Positions 40,832 to 50,234 of a stretch of DNA of 64,000 bases are shown here, piece by piece. The DNA lies in contig NZ_JARHUE010000005.1 in the NCBI RefSeq assembly GCF_029222905.1, positions 124,001-188,000 on the forward strand, written 5' to 3'. This DNA is from Neptuniibacter sp. CAU 1671. Its GTDB lineage: Bacteria; Pseudomonadota; Gammaproteobacteria; Pseudomonadales; Balneatricaceae. Made by a program: the position numbers and the translations under genes. A model generated the notes under the pieces. That model was not told the DNA's origin, ran no database searches, and was given only the letters and a program-made list of their open reading frames with translations. Numbering within the stretch: position 1 is the stretch's first letter; every line of letters begins with the position of its first letter.

Positions 40832-40860
40832 TTGACACCTTTCGGCGGAAACGGTTTAAT
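40832..40860 (+). promoter_or_regulatory. Sigma-70 promoter of tRNA-Phe
   Basis: TTGACA at 40832-40837, a 17-base spacer, then TTTAAT at 40855-40860, followed by a GC-rich ACGCGCC stretch, as in discriminators of stringently controlled stable-RNA promoters. The tRNA begins 17 bases downstream of the -10. Confidence 0.8.
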
Positions 40861-40876
40861 ACGCGCCACTTGAGTT

Positions 40877-40952
40877 GCCCGGATAGCTCAGTCGGTAGAG
40901 CAGAGGATTGAAAATCCTCGTGTCGGTGGTTCGATTCCGCCTCCGGGCACCA
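40877..40952 (+). tRNA. tRNA-Phe (GAA)
   Basis: A 76-base cloverleaf with encoded CCA end. Acceptor GCCCGGA/TCCGGGC, D arm GCTC/GAGC, anticodon stem GAGGA/TCCTC with loop TTGAAAA and anticodon GAA at 40910-40912, and T arm with GGTTCGATTCC. It has its own promoter and a terminator just downstream. Confidence 0.98.
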
Positions 40953-40958
40953 AAACTT

Positions 40959-40986
40959 AAAGCCTCGCTATCAGCGGGGCTTTTTG
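40959..40986 (+). terminator. tRNA-Phe intrinsic terminator
   Basis: AGCCTCGC, TATCA loop, GCGGGGCT followed by TTTTT, six bases after the tRNA. Confidence 0.88.
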
Positions 40987-41019
40987 TTTTGTGCGGGAGG
41001 CTGGATGAGAACCACCAAT

Positions 41020-41115
41020 CTGGTTCGACAAAATGCGCCCACAGAAGCATTTTGCGACGAGAAAGCTCCGCTTTCGAAGCCCGCAGGGACTTAATTTCCT
41101 AAAGAAATTAAGCTC
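41020..41115. other. Cluster of three hairpins in noncoding DNA after tRNA-Phe
   Basis: The 395-base gap between the tRNA and the next gene holds no convincing ORF. In it CAAAATGC/GCATTTTG (41029-41054), GAAAG/CTTTC (41061-41075) and CTTAATTTC/GAAATTAAG (41090-41112) form three successive perfect stems. They could be a structured RNA or a degenerate repeat of a type often left behind tRNA genes. From 41115 to 41255 the sequence is AT-rich with nothing recognisable. Confidence 0.5.
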
Positions 41116-41255
41116 AATCCGCCAATCCTACTATAACCACGCGCTGTTGTTGGGATAGGTATTTACTCAAATCTATTTCCGAACACACATCACTTTATTC
41201 AGATCAGCTTCTGCGCCGACATATCCTTTGCCAACATTACTGATGAGCAAATTAG

Positions 41256-41282
41256 AACACCATTAGGAATGGTGTTTTTTTA
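41256..41282 (+). terminator. Intrinsic terminator with no obvious upstream gene
   Basis: AACACCATT, AGG loop, AATGGTGTT and a run of eight T. It ends a plus-strand transcript, yet the 270 bases between the tRNA terminator and this point hold no gene, so it may end a small RNA. Confidence 0.75.
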
Positions 41283-41347
41283 ACAGACGACACTCTGTTT
41301 AGAAGTTAATTTAAAACCTTCTAACATCAAAGAAGGAACGAAAATTC

Positions 41348-41617
41348 ATGGCTATAAATTCATCAAAAACATCTCAATTTATTGCAGCAGTCCAAGCAGC
41401 ACTAAATATAGAGATGCTCGTTAAAATCAATTCAGGAAAGGATGTAGGTTTTCTTAGAATCGAGACATTGTGTCTGTTAGACGATGCGTTCGATGTAGCC
41501 GGAAGAATTCCTCCTACAGTAGCCGCACATGAGGCAGCAATGCTCTTCACCGCCTGCAGGCTGGGGCATGTCGGTGAAGAAGCGCCTGAGTATCCTGGAT
41601 GGCTCTTTCGTGTGTAG
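41348..41617 (+). CDS. Hypothetical accessory protein
   Basis: 89 residues, soluble, AT-rich coding DNA unlike the surrounding chromosome. AAGGAAC stands before ATG 41348. No motif is recognised. The middle (VKINSGKDVGFLRIETLCLLDDAFDVAGRIPPT) looks like a compact alpha/beta domain. It lies between an orphan terminator and a convergent gene, in the accessory patch next to tRNA-Phe. Function unknown. Confidence 0.55.
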   Translation: MAINSSKTSQFIAAVQAALNIEMLVKINSGKDVGFLRIETLCLLDDAFDVAGRIPPTVAAHEAAMLFTACRLGHVGEEAPEYPGWLFRV

Positions 41618-41641
41618 CCTGTAATGCTATATTGAGTATAA

Positions 41642-41679
41642 AAAACTCCGGCAGCCACTCACTTTATGGCTACCGGAGT
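41642..41679 (-). terminator. Intrinsic terminator overlapping a 3' gene end
   Basis: On the minus strand AACTCCGG and four more pairs, a loop, the complement CCGGAGTT and then a T-run. The hairpin includes the last codons of the 227-residue gene ending at 41659 and separates it from the convergent 89-residue gene. Confidence 0.75.
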
Positions 41680-42342
41680 TACTCCATCAAATTCAAAGTC
41701 GCTTCTACTCATATTTTCTTGTGCATACTCAATCAACTCATCCACCTTACTTGGTGCTGTTTTGTACTCCTCAAGCATTTGTTGATGCTCTTTAGTCCAG
41801 TGTTTGAGGGATGGAAAAGCTTTATTATTCAAATGGTAGTTAACATGCCACAGGGTCATCCTGACATTATGACAAGCTGGTCTGAGGATGCCTTCCCAGT
41901 CTTCTAGTACACTATCGGGATCTTCCTTTTTACTTGCGATGAAATCTGCAATACGTGCGATGTCTTGATTGACATATGAGAGTTGCAAATCAATAAGTTC
42001 ATATGATTTACACTGGGAAGCAGGCAAATCCAGCATAGTTTCAATGTAAAAGTTCTTGAATATAGGGTTGCTAATTGTTGGCGGCGCGTATCCAGGAACA
42101 CCACCCAAAGCGTACATCTTTATCATGTATTCGTAGCAGATTTCCGCATCTGTTAACGCTTCAAGAATATCGTCTAGCTCATGCAGCAACGCTTTTTTAT
42201 TACGCTTTATCTTTTTGTTGTACGCACGACTTTCAGACAACCCTGAAAGCAACCAGCCACAAATTGCACCAACAACAGAACCAGCAACTGCCCAGAATCC
42301 CTGTCCAGAAAGAATCGTTTCCCATACACTCATTTCAACCAC
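41659..42342 (-). CDS. Hypothetical membrane-anchored protein
   Basis: 227 residues from GTG 42342 (GAGG seven bases upstream) or, three codons later, ATG 42333. One N-terminal membrane helix (about 14-36) is followed by a basic stretch KKIKRNKKALLHE and a helical cytoplasmic domain of about 180 residues. No family is recognised. The layout, a short anchor with a helical effector-like domain in an accessory patch, is compatible with defence or stress genes, but nothing proves it. AT-rich relative to neighbours. Confidence 0.55.
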   Translation of the reverse strand: MVEMSVWETILSGQGFWAVAGSVVGAICGWLLSGLSESRAYNKKIKRNKKALLHELDDILEALTDAEICYEYMIKMYALGGVPGYAPPTISNPIFKNFYIETMLDLPASQCKSYELIDLQLSYVNQDIARIADFIASKKEDPDSVLEDWEGILRPACHNVRMTLWHVNYHLNNKAFPSLKHWTKEHQQMLEEYKTAPSKVDELIEYAQENMSRSDFEFDGVTPVAIK

Positions 42343-42373
42343 TTTCTCCCCTCAGGACCAAGAAACCGAAGAA

Positions 42374-42940
42374 TTAAAGAAATTCACAAAACTCCCTGAG
42401 CTTTGAAACTGCCTGCGGTAGTTGTTGTTTTTGTAACGTAGCCAGAAATTCATCTACTGCAACAGGTGGATGCTTTAGTGCCATTCGCTGTTTTTTGATC
42501 ACTGAACAACAAACGGAAGGAGCCATATCAATTTGGTAATAAATAAAATCGTCCGGATGTAACAAATCAATACCGTACGGAGCCAAGGCATCTGGAGGAA
42601 AATCTTTCATATTGAAGGTGATAATCGCATCGGCTCCACAACGAATCGCTGCAGCTAACACATGGCGATCATCAGGATCGGGGAGTTGTAACGTCTCAAT
42701 TAAAGACTCATAGCCAGTTACTTTGGCGTCCTTGACATGAGCATCCATCAAATCCCGTACTCGTTCCAGAGCTTCTGGTGTAAATTTGCCTTGGCGGAGT
42801 AAAGCATTGATCCATTCTTCATGTATTTTATCCGTCCAGTGGGCTTTGAACAGGTCCGTTAACGCCAGCCGCATGAGCGTATCCCGCAAAGGTGCGGGAT
42901 ACAGCACACAGGCATCGTATACAACGGTAAATTTACTCAC
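42374..42940 (-). CDS. PIN-domain ribonuclease toxin
   Basis: 188 residues from GTG 42940. The PIN fold shows conserved acids: VVYDACVLYP (Asp9), the middle glutamate region, and DPDDRHVLAAAIRCGADAIITFNMKDFP with the remaining Asp residues near 89-111. Such proteins are RNases of VapC-like toxin-antitoxin modules. The partner HTH gene ends seven bases upstream on the same strand. It is longer than classic VapC (about 135) because of a C-terminal helical extension (about 140-188). Confidence 0.82.
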   Translation of the reverse strand: MSKFTVVYDACVLYPAPLRDTLMRLALTDLFKAHWTDKIHEEWINALLRQGKFTPEALERVRDLMDAHVKDAKVTGYESLIETLQLPDPDDRHVLAAAIRCGADAIITFNMKDFPPDALAPYGIDLLHPDDFIYYQIDMAPSVCCSVIKKQRMALKHPPVAVDEFLATLQKQQLPQAVSKLREFCEFL

Positions 42941-42946
42941 GGGGAA

Positions 42947-43399
42947 TCAATATCCCATATCCTCTTCCTGAGACAGGGCCGCCAACTCGTCCAGAGCCTG
43001 CTCTCTTAATTGTGCCGTCCGATCCCTGTAGGTTAGTACATCATTCAATAACACACGACGATGAGCGCCTACCTTGCGAAATGGAATGTCTCCTTTTTCC
43101 AATAAACCCACCAGAAAGGGACGACTCACATTAAGTAAGTTGGCAGCTTCCTGTGTACTCACCTCTTGATGGTGAGGTATCAAACTGATGGCATTACCTT
43201 TAGACATCTCTGCCAATACATCTAACAAAATTTGCAGGACATGACCGGGCAACACTAAATCGTCAGATTCACCATTACTGCCTCGCAGTGATAGCTGCAC
43301 CCGGTCAACATCTGCATATTTAGACAAGGTGCGACTTGATATTTTGGCTTGCTCTACCTCTGCCGGGGTAGGCAATTGGACTATTTTCTGAGCAGGCAT
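42947..43399 (-). CDS. Excisionase-type HTH antitoxin
   Basis: 150 residues from ATG 43399, with AAGGAG eight bases upstream; the open frame to 43582 runs into the promoter and is discounted. The C-terminal half holds a MerR/excisionase-like winged helix (STQEAANLLNVSRPFLVGLLEKGDIPFRKVGAHRRVLLNDVL). Antitoxins of this type precede PIN toxins and autoregulate. Three AAACGAA direct repeats lie in its promoter region. Confidence 0.8.
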   Translation of the reverse strand: MPAQKIVQLPTPAEVEQAKISSRTLSKYADVDRVQLSLRGSNGESDDLVLPGHVLQILLDVLAEMSKGNAISLIPHHQEVSTQEAANLLNVSRPFLVGLLEKGDIPFRKVGAHRRVLLNDVLTYRDRTAQLREQALDELAALSQEEDMGY

Positions 43400-43461
43400 G
43401 ACCAATACTCCTTCTTTTGCATGATCGTATAAATCGATCTTTATATATGGAATGCTAGCAC

Positions 43462-43495
43462 AAACGAAATAAACGAAACTATCAAAATAAACGAA
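43462..43495. repeat. Three AAACGAA direct repeats upstream of the antitoxin gene
   Basis: Copies at 43462-43468, 43471-43477 and 43489-43495, a spacing of 9 and 18 bases. They lie 63-96 bases before the antitoxin start, in an AT-rich gap. They are plausible operator half-sites for autoregulation by the HTH antitoxin. Confidence 0.5.
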
Positions 43496-43556
43496 CCACT
43501 TATTCCCACAGAGTTCTAAAATGTATAACGAACACGTGCATAAGATTTGAAATGGG

Positions 43557-43928
43557 ATGAATGATTCAAACAATAAAATCACCGTTTTCTACGATGGCGC
43601 CTGTCCACGCTGTGTACGTGACCGGCAGCAGTATGAGTCTAAGGACCCTCAGCCGGGAACGGAGGTTGAGTGGTTTGATATCACCGGACGCGATGATGAA
43701 CTAAAGGCGCTGGGCATTGAGCCACGCAAGGCACTGACCGAGCTGCATATTCGCACTGCCGACAACAAGATCCTCTCAGAATTGGATGCGTACCGGGTAT
43801 TAATGGCGCGTATACCAGAATACCGGCTGCTTGGCTGGTTGATCGGTTTACCCGTAATCCGCCCACTGGTAAGCCGGTTATATCATCATTGGGTAACACG
43901 GCGACTAAAACGGGAAGGCCGGCTATAG
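43557..43928 (+). CDS. DCC-family thiol-disulfide oxidoreductase-like protein (DUF393)
   Basis: 123 residues with the hallmark YDGACPRCVRD near residue 12, which gives the DUF393 family its DxxCxxC motif. The thioredoxin-like protein ends in a basic amphipathic tail. Members are predicted redox proteins with no settled function. It is divergent from the toxin-antitoxin genes. Base composition returns to the chromosomal norm here. Confidence 0.82.
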   Translation: MNDSNNKITVFYDGACPRCVRDRQQYESKDPQPGTEVEWFDITGRDDELKALGIEPRKALTELHIRTADNKILSELDAYRVLMARIPEYRLLGWLIGLPVIRPLVSRLYHHWVTRRLKREGRL

Positions 43929-43959
43929 CCAGCCGTGATGGTTATGCCTGCTGCGACAT

Positions 43960-44901
43960 TTAACGCACAAAACGTTTTTTAAATTCCTTGGGGGTTTGGC
44001 CGGTGATTTTGATAAAGGTTTTGCGAAACGCGCTCAAGTCTTCATAACCCACTTCCGTGGCGATACGTTCGATTGAGGTAGCACTGGTTTCAATCAGTTC
44101 ACAGGCTTTCTGAATTCGCAGGTGCTGCAGATATTGGGTCGGCTTCAGACCGGTCGCTTTGACAAACCTGCGCAAAAACGTGCGTTCGGTCAGGTGTGCC
44201 AGCTGAGCCAGGTGCCTTATTACCACCGTGTTCTGAAAGTCACGCTGCAGCTGATGCTGAACTCTGATGATCGCTTCATCACCATGATCCAGTTTTGGCG
44301 TGAAACTCTGGTAATAACTCTGTTCCCGCGGGCCTGTATCGACAATAAGAAAACGTCCCAGTTGACGCATAATCTGTGAATTAGTGAACTGAGCCACCAG
44401 CTCCAGCCCCAGATCCACCCAGCTCATCAAACCACCCGCCGTAATGATATCTGCATCGTTGATCAGCAATTTATTGATATCAAGCCCGATGTGCGGATAA
44501 CGTCTGGCAAAATCATCAGCCAACGCCCAGTGTGTGGTGACCCGGCGTCCATTCAGCAACCCGGTTTCTGCCAAAACAAACGCCCCGGCACACACAGAAC
44601 AGATAATGGCACCGTTTTGGTGATGTTTTGTCAGCCAGTCCAGCAGACTCTGCTCGGGATTGAGGTAATAGCTATCATCGAGACAGGGCGGCAGGATAAT
44701 CACCTGCAACGGTGCAGTTTCATCAATCACACCCTGATTGATCTGCAAGCCGTCAAAGATATGCGTTTTAAAAACGCCGTCCCACTCATGCTGGTGGCAG
44801 ATGGTATTAGCCAGATAAAACTGCTCTGCCATCCCTTGTACGGCAGAGAGCAGAGCACCCGGATAATGCACGATACCAATCTGAATCAGATTTTTTGTCA
44901 C
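43960..44901 (-). CDS. GlxA-type AraC family transcriptional regulator
   Basis: 313 residues: an N-terminal DJ-1/PfpI-like domain (about 5-185, with SVCAGAFVLAETGLLNGRRVTTHWA) and a C-terminal AraC double helix-turn-helix (about 215-311). The GlxA subgroup controls catabolic genes. It is divergent from the cysteine hydrolase, which is therefore its likely target. A CTTTGAA/TTCAAAG palindrome lies between them. Confidence 0.88.
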   Translation of the reverse strand: MTKNLIQIGIVHYPGALLSAVQGMAEQFYLANTICHQHEWDGVFKTHIFDGLQINQGVIDETAPLQVIILPPCLDDSYYLNPEQSLLDWLTKHHQNGAIICSVCAGAFVLAETGLLNGRRVTTHWALADDFARRYPHIGLDINKLLINDADIITAGGLMSWVDLGLELVAQFTNSQIMRQLGRFLIVDTGPREQSYYQSFTPKLDHGDEAIIRVQHQLQRDFQNTVVIRHLAQLAHLTERTFLRRFVKATGLKPTQYLQHLRIQKACELIETSATSIERIATEVGYEDLSAFRKTFIKITGQTPKEFKKRFVR

Positions 44902-44983
44902 TTTGAGCTTCTTTTATGCCAGTTTAGCCCGCAGTATAGGACGCTAATAACAAACAGAATAGAGCCAATAATAACCAACCTTT

Positions 44984-45001
44984 CTTTGAACAATTTCAAA
45001 G
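44984..45001. promoter_or_regulatory. Inverted repeat between AraC regulator and cysteine hydrolase
   Basis: CTTTGAA, CAAT, TTCAAAG: a perfect 7-bp dyad 36 bases before the hydrolase start. It is a candidate operator for the divergent regulator, although AraC proteins more often bind direct repeats. Confidence 0.4.
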
Positions 45002-45036
45002 AGGGTCTCCAAGCGACGATAAAAAGAGGACATGCT

Positions 45037-45639
45037 ATGAGCGACCTGACCACCCTGCGGGACCTTGTGGGTCTCGGCAACAACGCCACCCCAATCAGCG
45101 ATTCCGCGCTGGTCATCATTGATGCCCAGAACACCTACTGTGAAGGCATCATGAAACTGGATGGCGTGGAAGCCGCACTGGAAGAGTGTAAAACGCTACT
45201 GGACCGTTTCCGTAAGGCCGGGCGTCCCATCTTTCATATTCAGCACGATGCAGGCCCAGGCACACCGTATGATGTTTCCAGTCATATTGGTCAGATCGCA
45301 GCCGCTGTGGCACCGCAGGCAGGTGAAGCCGTCATCACCAAGAACTACCCGAACTCCTTCACCCAGACCGAACTGGATGATCTGTTAAAACAGGCCGGTG
45401 TATCCAACCTGATTCTGGTGGGCTTTATGTCGCATATGTGTGTTAACTCCACCGCCCGTGGCGCATTCAGTCTGGGCTACAACCCAACCGTGGTGGCATC
45501 TGCAACAGCAACCCGTTCTCTGCCATCCAAGGTGACAGGCCAGGCACTGCCTTCGGCGCAGATTCATGAAGCTGCTCTGGCTGCATTGTCTGATCTGCCA
45601 TCCGCGGTTGTACCGACTTCAGCGGATGTACCGGACTGA
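45037..45639 (+). CDS. Isochorismatase-family cysteine hydrolase
   Basis: 200 residues from ATG 45037, with AGAGGA upstream; an open frame extends to 44491 but crosses the divergent gene. The catalytic triad is visible: Asp in VIIDAQNTYCEG, Lys in ITKNYPNSF and Cys in MSHMCVNSTARGAF. Members hydrolyse isochorismate, nicotinamide, ureidoacrylate or carbamoylsarcosine, and the substrate here is unknown. Control by the divergent AraC protein is likely. Confidence 0.87.
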   Translation: MSDLTTLRDLVGLGNNATPISDSALVIIDAQNTYCEGIMKLDGVEAALEECKTLLDRFRKAGRPIFHIQHDAGPGTPYDVSSHIGQIAAAVAPQAGEAVITKNYPNSFTQTELDDLLKQAGVSNLILVGFMSHMCVNSTARGAFSLGYNPTVVASATATRSLPSKVTGQALPSAQIHEAALAALSDLPSAVVPTSADVPD

Positions 45640-45660
45640 TACACCAGACCACCACTACCT

Positions 45661-45682
45661 CCCGGCAGAGCGCTCTGCCGGG
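45661..45682 (+). terminator. GC-rich hairpin after the cysteine hydrolase
   Basis: CCCGGCAGAG/CTCTGCCGGG, a perfect palindrome 22 bases after the stop, followed by AATTCTCTCT, only a weak U-tract. Probably a terminator. Confidence 0.55.
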
Positions 45683-45834
45683 AATTCTCTCTGATCTCTC
45701 AGCGCATCCCTACATCTGCATGACACCCTGATTAATAAGCATTTTTCCCGATTCCGCTGTTTCTGATTGAGAAAAGCAATCACGCTTAGAAACAGGATCA
45801 ATTTCATCCACGCTCAATTGCTGACTATAACTAG

Positions 45835-48093
<2,259 letters not shown>

Positions 48094-48107
48094 GACCCTC
48101 AAGCAAC

Positions 48108-48136
48108 AAAAAACCCGGCAAAAGCCGGGTTTTTTA
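48108..48136. terminator. Bidirectional intrinsic terminator
   Basis: AAAAAACCCGGC, AAAA loop, GCCGGGTTTTTT between convergent katG and the DUF4399 gene. Confidence 0.92.
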
Positions 48137-48146
48137 TCCCCGTCGC

Positions 48147-48551
48147 TTATTCAACGGTAATGGTAATCTTCTCAGACATCACCGGAGGATTGTGCGGCAC
48201 ATGTGCCATATCACCCAGCAATAGCTGCAGGGTATGGGTACCCGGTTCCAGCGTCAAAGTGGTTTCGGTCTGACCGCCACCAAAGTGTTTCACGTCTTTG
48301 CCCATCGGCATCATCATATCCGGCAACTCGCCATCAATAATCAGGTGGTGATGCCCTGTGTTGGCTTTGTCTGTGCCAGCCGGCGCAACACCCATGCCAG
48401 ACAAACCAAACACGACGGTAAAAGTAGAGGGTACGGTTGCACCATCCGCTGGAGAAACAATATAGGCTTTTGCACCCTCAGGTGCTTCTGCTGCGATTGC
48501 AGCCTGTGCCGCCAGTAGACTGAAACCAAAAGCCAACAGGACTTTTTTCAT
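48147..48551 (-). CDS. DUF4399 periplasmic protein
   Basis: 134 residues with a signal peptide (about 1-20, AIA/AEA). The conserved pattern VSPADGATVPSTFTVVFGLSGMGVAPAG, then GHHHLIID and LEPGTHTLQLLLGDMAH, marks DUF4399, a small beta-sandwich family. The triple histidine suggests metal binding. Function unknown. It appears monocistronic. Confidence 0.85.
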   Translation of the reverse strand: MKKVLLAFGFSLLAAQAAIAAEAPEGAKAYIVSPADGATVPSTFTVVFGLSGMGVAPAGTDKANTGHHHLIIDGELPDMMMPMGKDVKHFGGGQTETTLTLEPGTHTLQLLLGDMAHVPHNPPVMSEKITITVE

Positions 48552-48758
48552 CCTTACATCCTCATTTGTATTAGGGGGAAGCGACCTGGCTGATCCTGAC
48601 AGGCCCTATTCACTGTAGCCCATTTGTGCAACGCCGCAAGCTGTTTCAGAGGTGCACACGACCATCCAACTGAACCACAGTTGCCAACATGCAGTTTGAA
48701 AAGTTAAGGTGAACACCGGAATTTTTTTACCCGGTTTATAACATCATGGAAGATCAAA

Positions 48759-49250
48759 ATGAAAAAACGACTGTCCTGCTTCTCGTCACTGCTGACCTTG
48801 CTGTTTTTGAGTATCAGCAGTCTCAGCCTCGCTGCCACTGAAACCACCTCCATCCGTGACTGGCAAATTATCTGTGGTACGCAGGAAAACGTTCAGGAAA
48901 AACGCTGCCTGGCGCGTCACGCAGTCACCAATGACGAAGGCGGCGTGATTGGCGTATTTACAGCGGTGCGCAAACCCAATGATGGTCAGCTGATGATGGA
49001 GATTGTCGTGCCTCTGATGCTGGATCTTGAGGCACAGGCGCTGCTACAGATTGATGATCAGCCCGCCGTGAAAAAAGGCTTTAAATTTTGCAGCAAATCC
49101 GGCTGTCACCTGTTGCTGGAGGGTGACGATTTGTTTGAAAAACTCAAACAAGGAGGCGACCTGAAAGTCGGCGTCACACCGTTGCGTAACCAGATAACGC
49201 ACATTACCTTCTCTTTGCGTGGACTTTCTGCCGCGTTGCAATCGCTTTAA
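48759..49250 (+). CDS. IalB-like (invasion-associated locus B) periplasmic protein
   Basis: 163 residues with a signal peptide (about 1-25). Text such as DWQIICG, KRCLARHAV, VPLMLDLEAQALLQID and GCHLLL with paired cysteines matches the IalB family. Outside Bartonella these are periplasmic proteins of unclear role. GGAAG precedes ATG 48759. It stands alone and is convergent with a response regulator. Confidence 0.78.
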   Translation: MKKRLSCFSSLLTLLFLSISSLSLAATETTSIRDWQIICGTQENVQEKRCLARHAVTNDEGGVIGVFTAVRKPNDGQLMMEIVVPLMLDLEAQALLQIDDQPAVKKGFKFCSKSGCHLLLEGDDLFEKLKQGGDLKVGVTPLRNQITHITFSLRGLSAALQSL

Positions 49251-49261
49251 GCCTGAACAGC

Positions 49262-49279
49262 CGGTGGCAGACGCCACCG
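49262..49279. terminator. Hairpin between convergent genes
   Basis: CGGTGGC, AGAC, GCCACCG in the 33-base gap between the IalB-like and REC-GGDEF genes. The T-tracts are poor, so it is a weak terminator at best. Confidence 0.45.
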
Positions 49280-49283
49280 ATCT

Positions 49284-50234
49284 TCAGAGCCGCTCGGTGC
49301 AGCACTCAGTCTGATCCTGGGTGTTGCCTGAGATCACCATGGTGCAGTTACGGCCATCGGCTTTTGCTTTATAGAGAGCTTCATCGGCCAGTGAGACCAG
49401 CTGGTCTACGGTTAGAGCAGACTGTTCAGGATCAACAATACAGATACCGGTACTGAGCGTGACATTGATCTGGGTATTTTCAAGCTGAAATGGAATGGAA
49501 GCCACCTGATTGCGTAATCGTTCGAACAGGTTACAAATCTGGCTGCGGGAGGTACTGAGCACAATCATGAACTCCTCACCGCCATAGCGGCCAATGAGGT
49601 CATAGGGCCGCAGGGTATCACAGAGCCGGTTAGCCACCTCTTTCAGAACCTGATCACCCGCCGAATGACCGTAGGTGTCGTTCACCTTCTTGAAAAAGTC
49701 CACATCACACAGGGCGATGCAGAAGGCCTCACCCTGTCTCGCCGCACGAGCCTGCTCGACGGGGATACCCTCATAGATGGCACGTCGGTTATACAGGCCG
49801 GTCAGATCATCATGGTCGGCACGGTAGGCCAGATTGGCATTGGCAATTTTCAGATCTTCCTGCATCTGCAGCAGACGCCGCCCCACCCGGATGCGCGCAT
49901 GCAGCTCGGCATTTTCAAAGGGTTTGGCAATATAGTCATTGGCGCCCTGATCAAGACCTGCCACCACATCTTCAACCCGGTTTCTTGAGGTCAGTAGAAT
50001 GATATAGGGTGGATTATCCCGGAACTGGCTGCGAATTCTGGCACAGAGCTCCACGCCATTCAGACCGGGCATTTCCCAGTCAAGCAGCAATAGCGTGGGT
50101 GGTGCATCGGTTTGCATCGCATCCCAGGCGGCCAATCCGTCTTCAGCCAGAACAGGCTCAAAGCCCCACTCTCTGGCCAGCATCATCAGTATGGTGCGGG
50201 AGGTTGCATCATCATCCGCGATCAGAAGTTTCAC
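49284..50234 (-). CDS. Response regulator with diguanylate cyclase output (REC-GGDEF)
   Basis: 316 residues from GTG 50234. The receiver domain (1-120) has phospho-Asp in LLLLDWEMPG, and a GGDEF domain (about 145-305) has the active site RYGGEEFMIV. The upstream inhibitory RxxD site looks absent. It should make c-di-GMP on phosphorylation. Its start lies 23 bases inside the end of the hybrid kinase gene, so the two form a coupled signalling pair. Confidence 0.9.
   Translation of the reverse strand: MKLLIADDDATSRTILMMLAREWGFEPVLAEDGLAAWDAMQTDAPPTLLLLDWEMPGLNGVELCARIRSQFRDNPPYIILLTSRNRVEDVVAGLDQGANDYIAKPFENAELHARIRVGRRLLQMQEDLKIANANLAYRADHDDLTGLYNRRAIYEGIPVEQARAARQGEAFCIALCDVDFFKKVNDTYGHSAGDQVLKEVANRLCDTLRPYDLIGRYGGEEFMIVLSTSRSQICNLFERLRNQVASIPFQLENTQINVTLSTGICIVDPEQSALTVDQLVSLADEALYKAKADGRNCTMVISGNTQDQTECCTERL

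Noticed and set aside
40856-41102. Short open frames overlapping tRNA-Phe on both strands
   Set aside because: They translate the tRNA and its flank, a common spurious call.
43462-43495. CRISPR-like repeat
   Set aside because: The seven-base units are too short and too close together for a CRISPR array, and no cas gene is near. They fit an operator better.
40877-43560. Integrative element in tRNA-Phe
   Set aside because: No integrase gene and no second copy of the tRNA 3' end could be found, so attachment sites are not claimed.
44491-45036. Long N-terminal extension of the cysteine hydrolase frame
   Set aside because: It runs antisense through the AraC regulator and through the intergenic promoter; the proper start at 45037 has a good ribosome-binding site.
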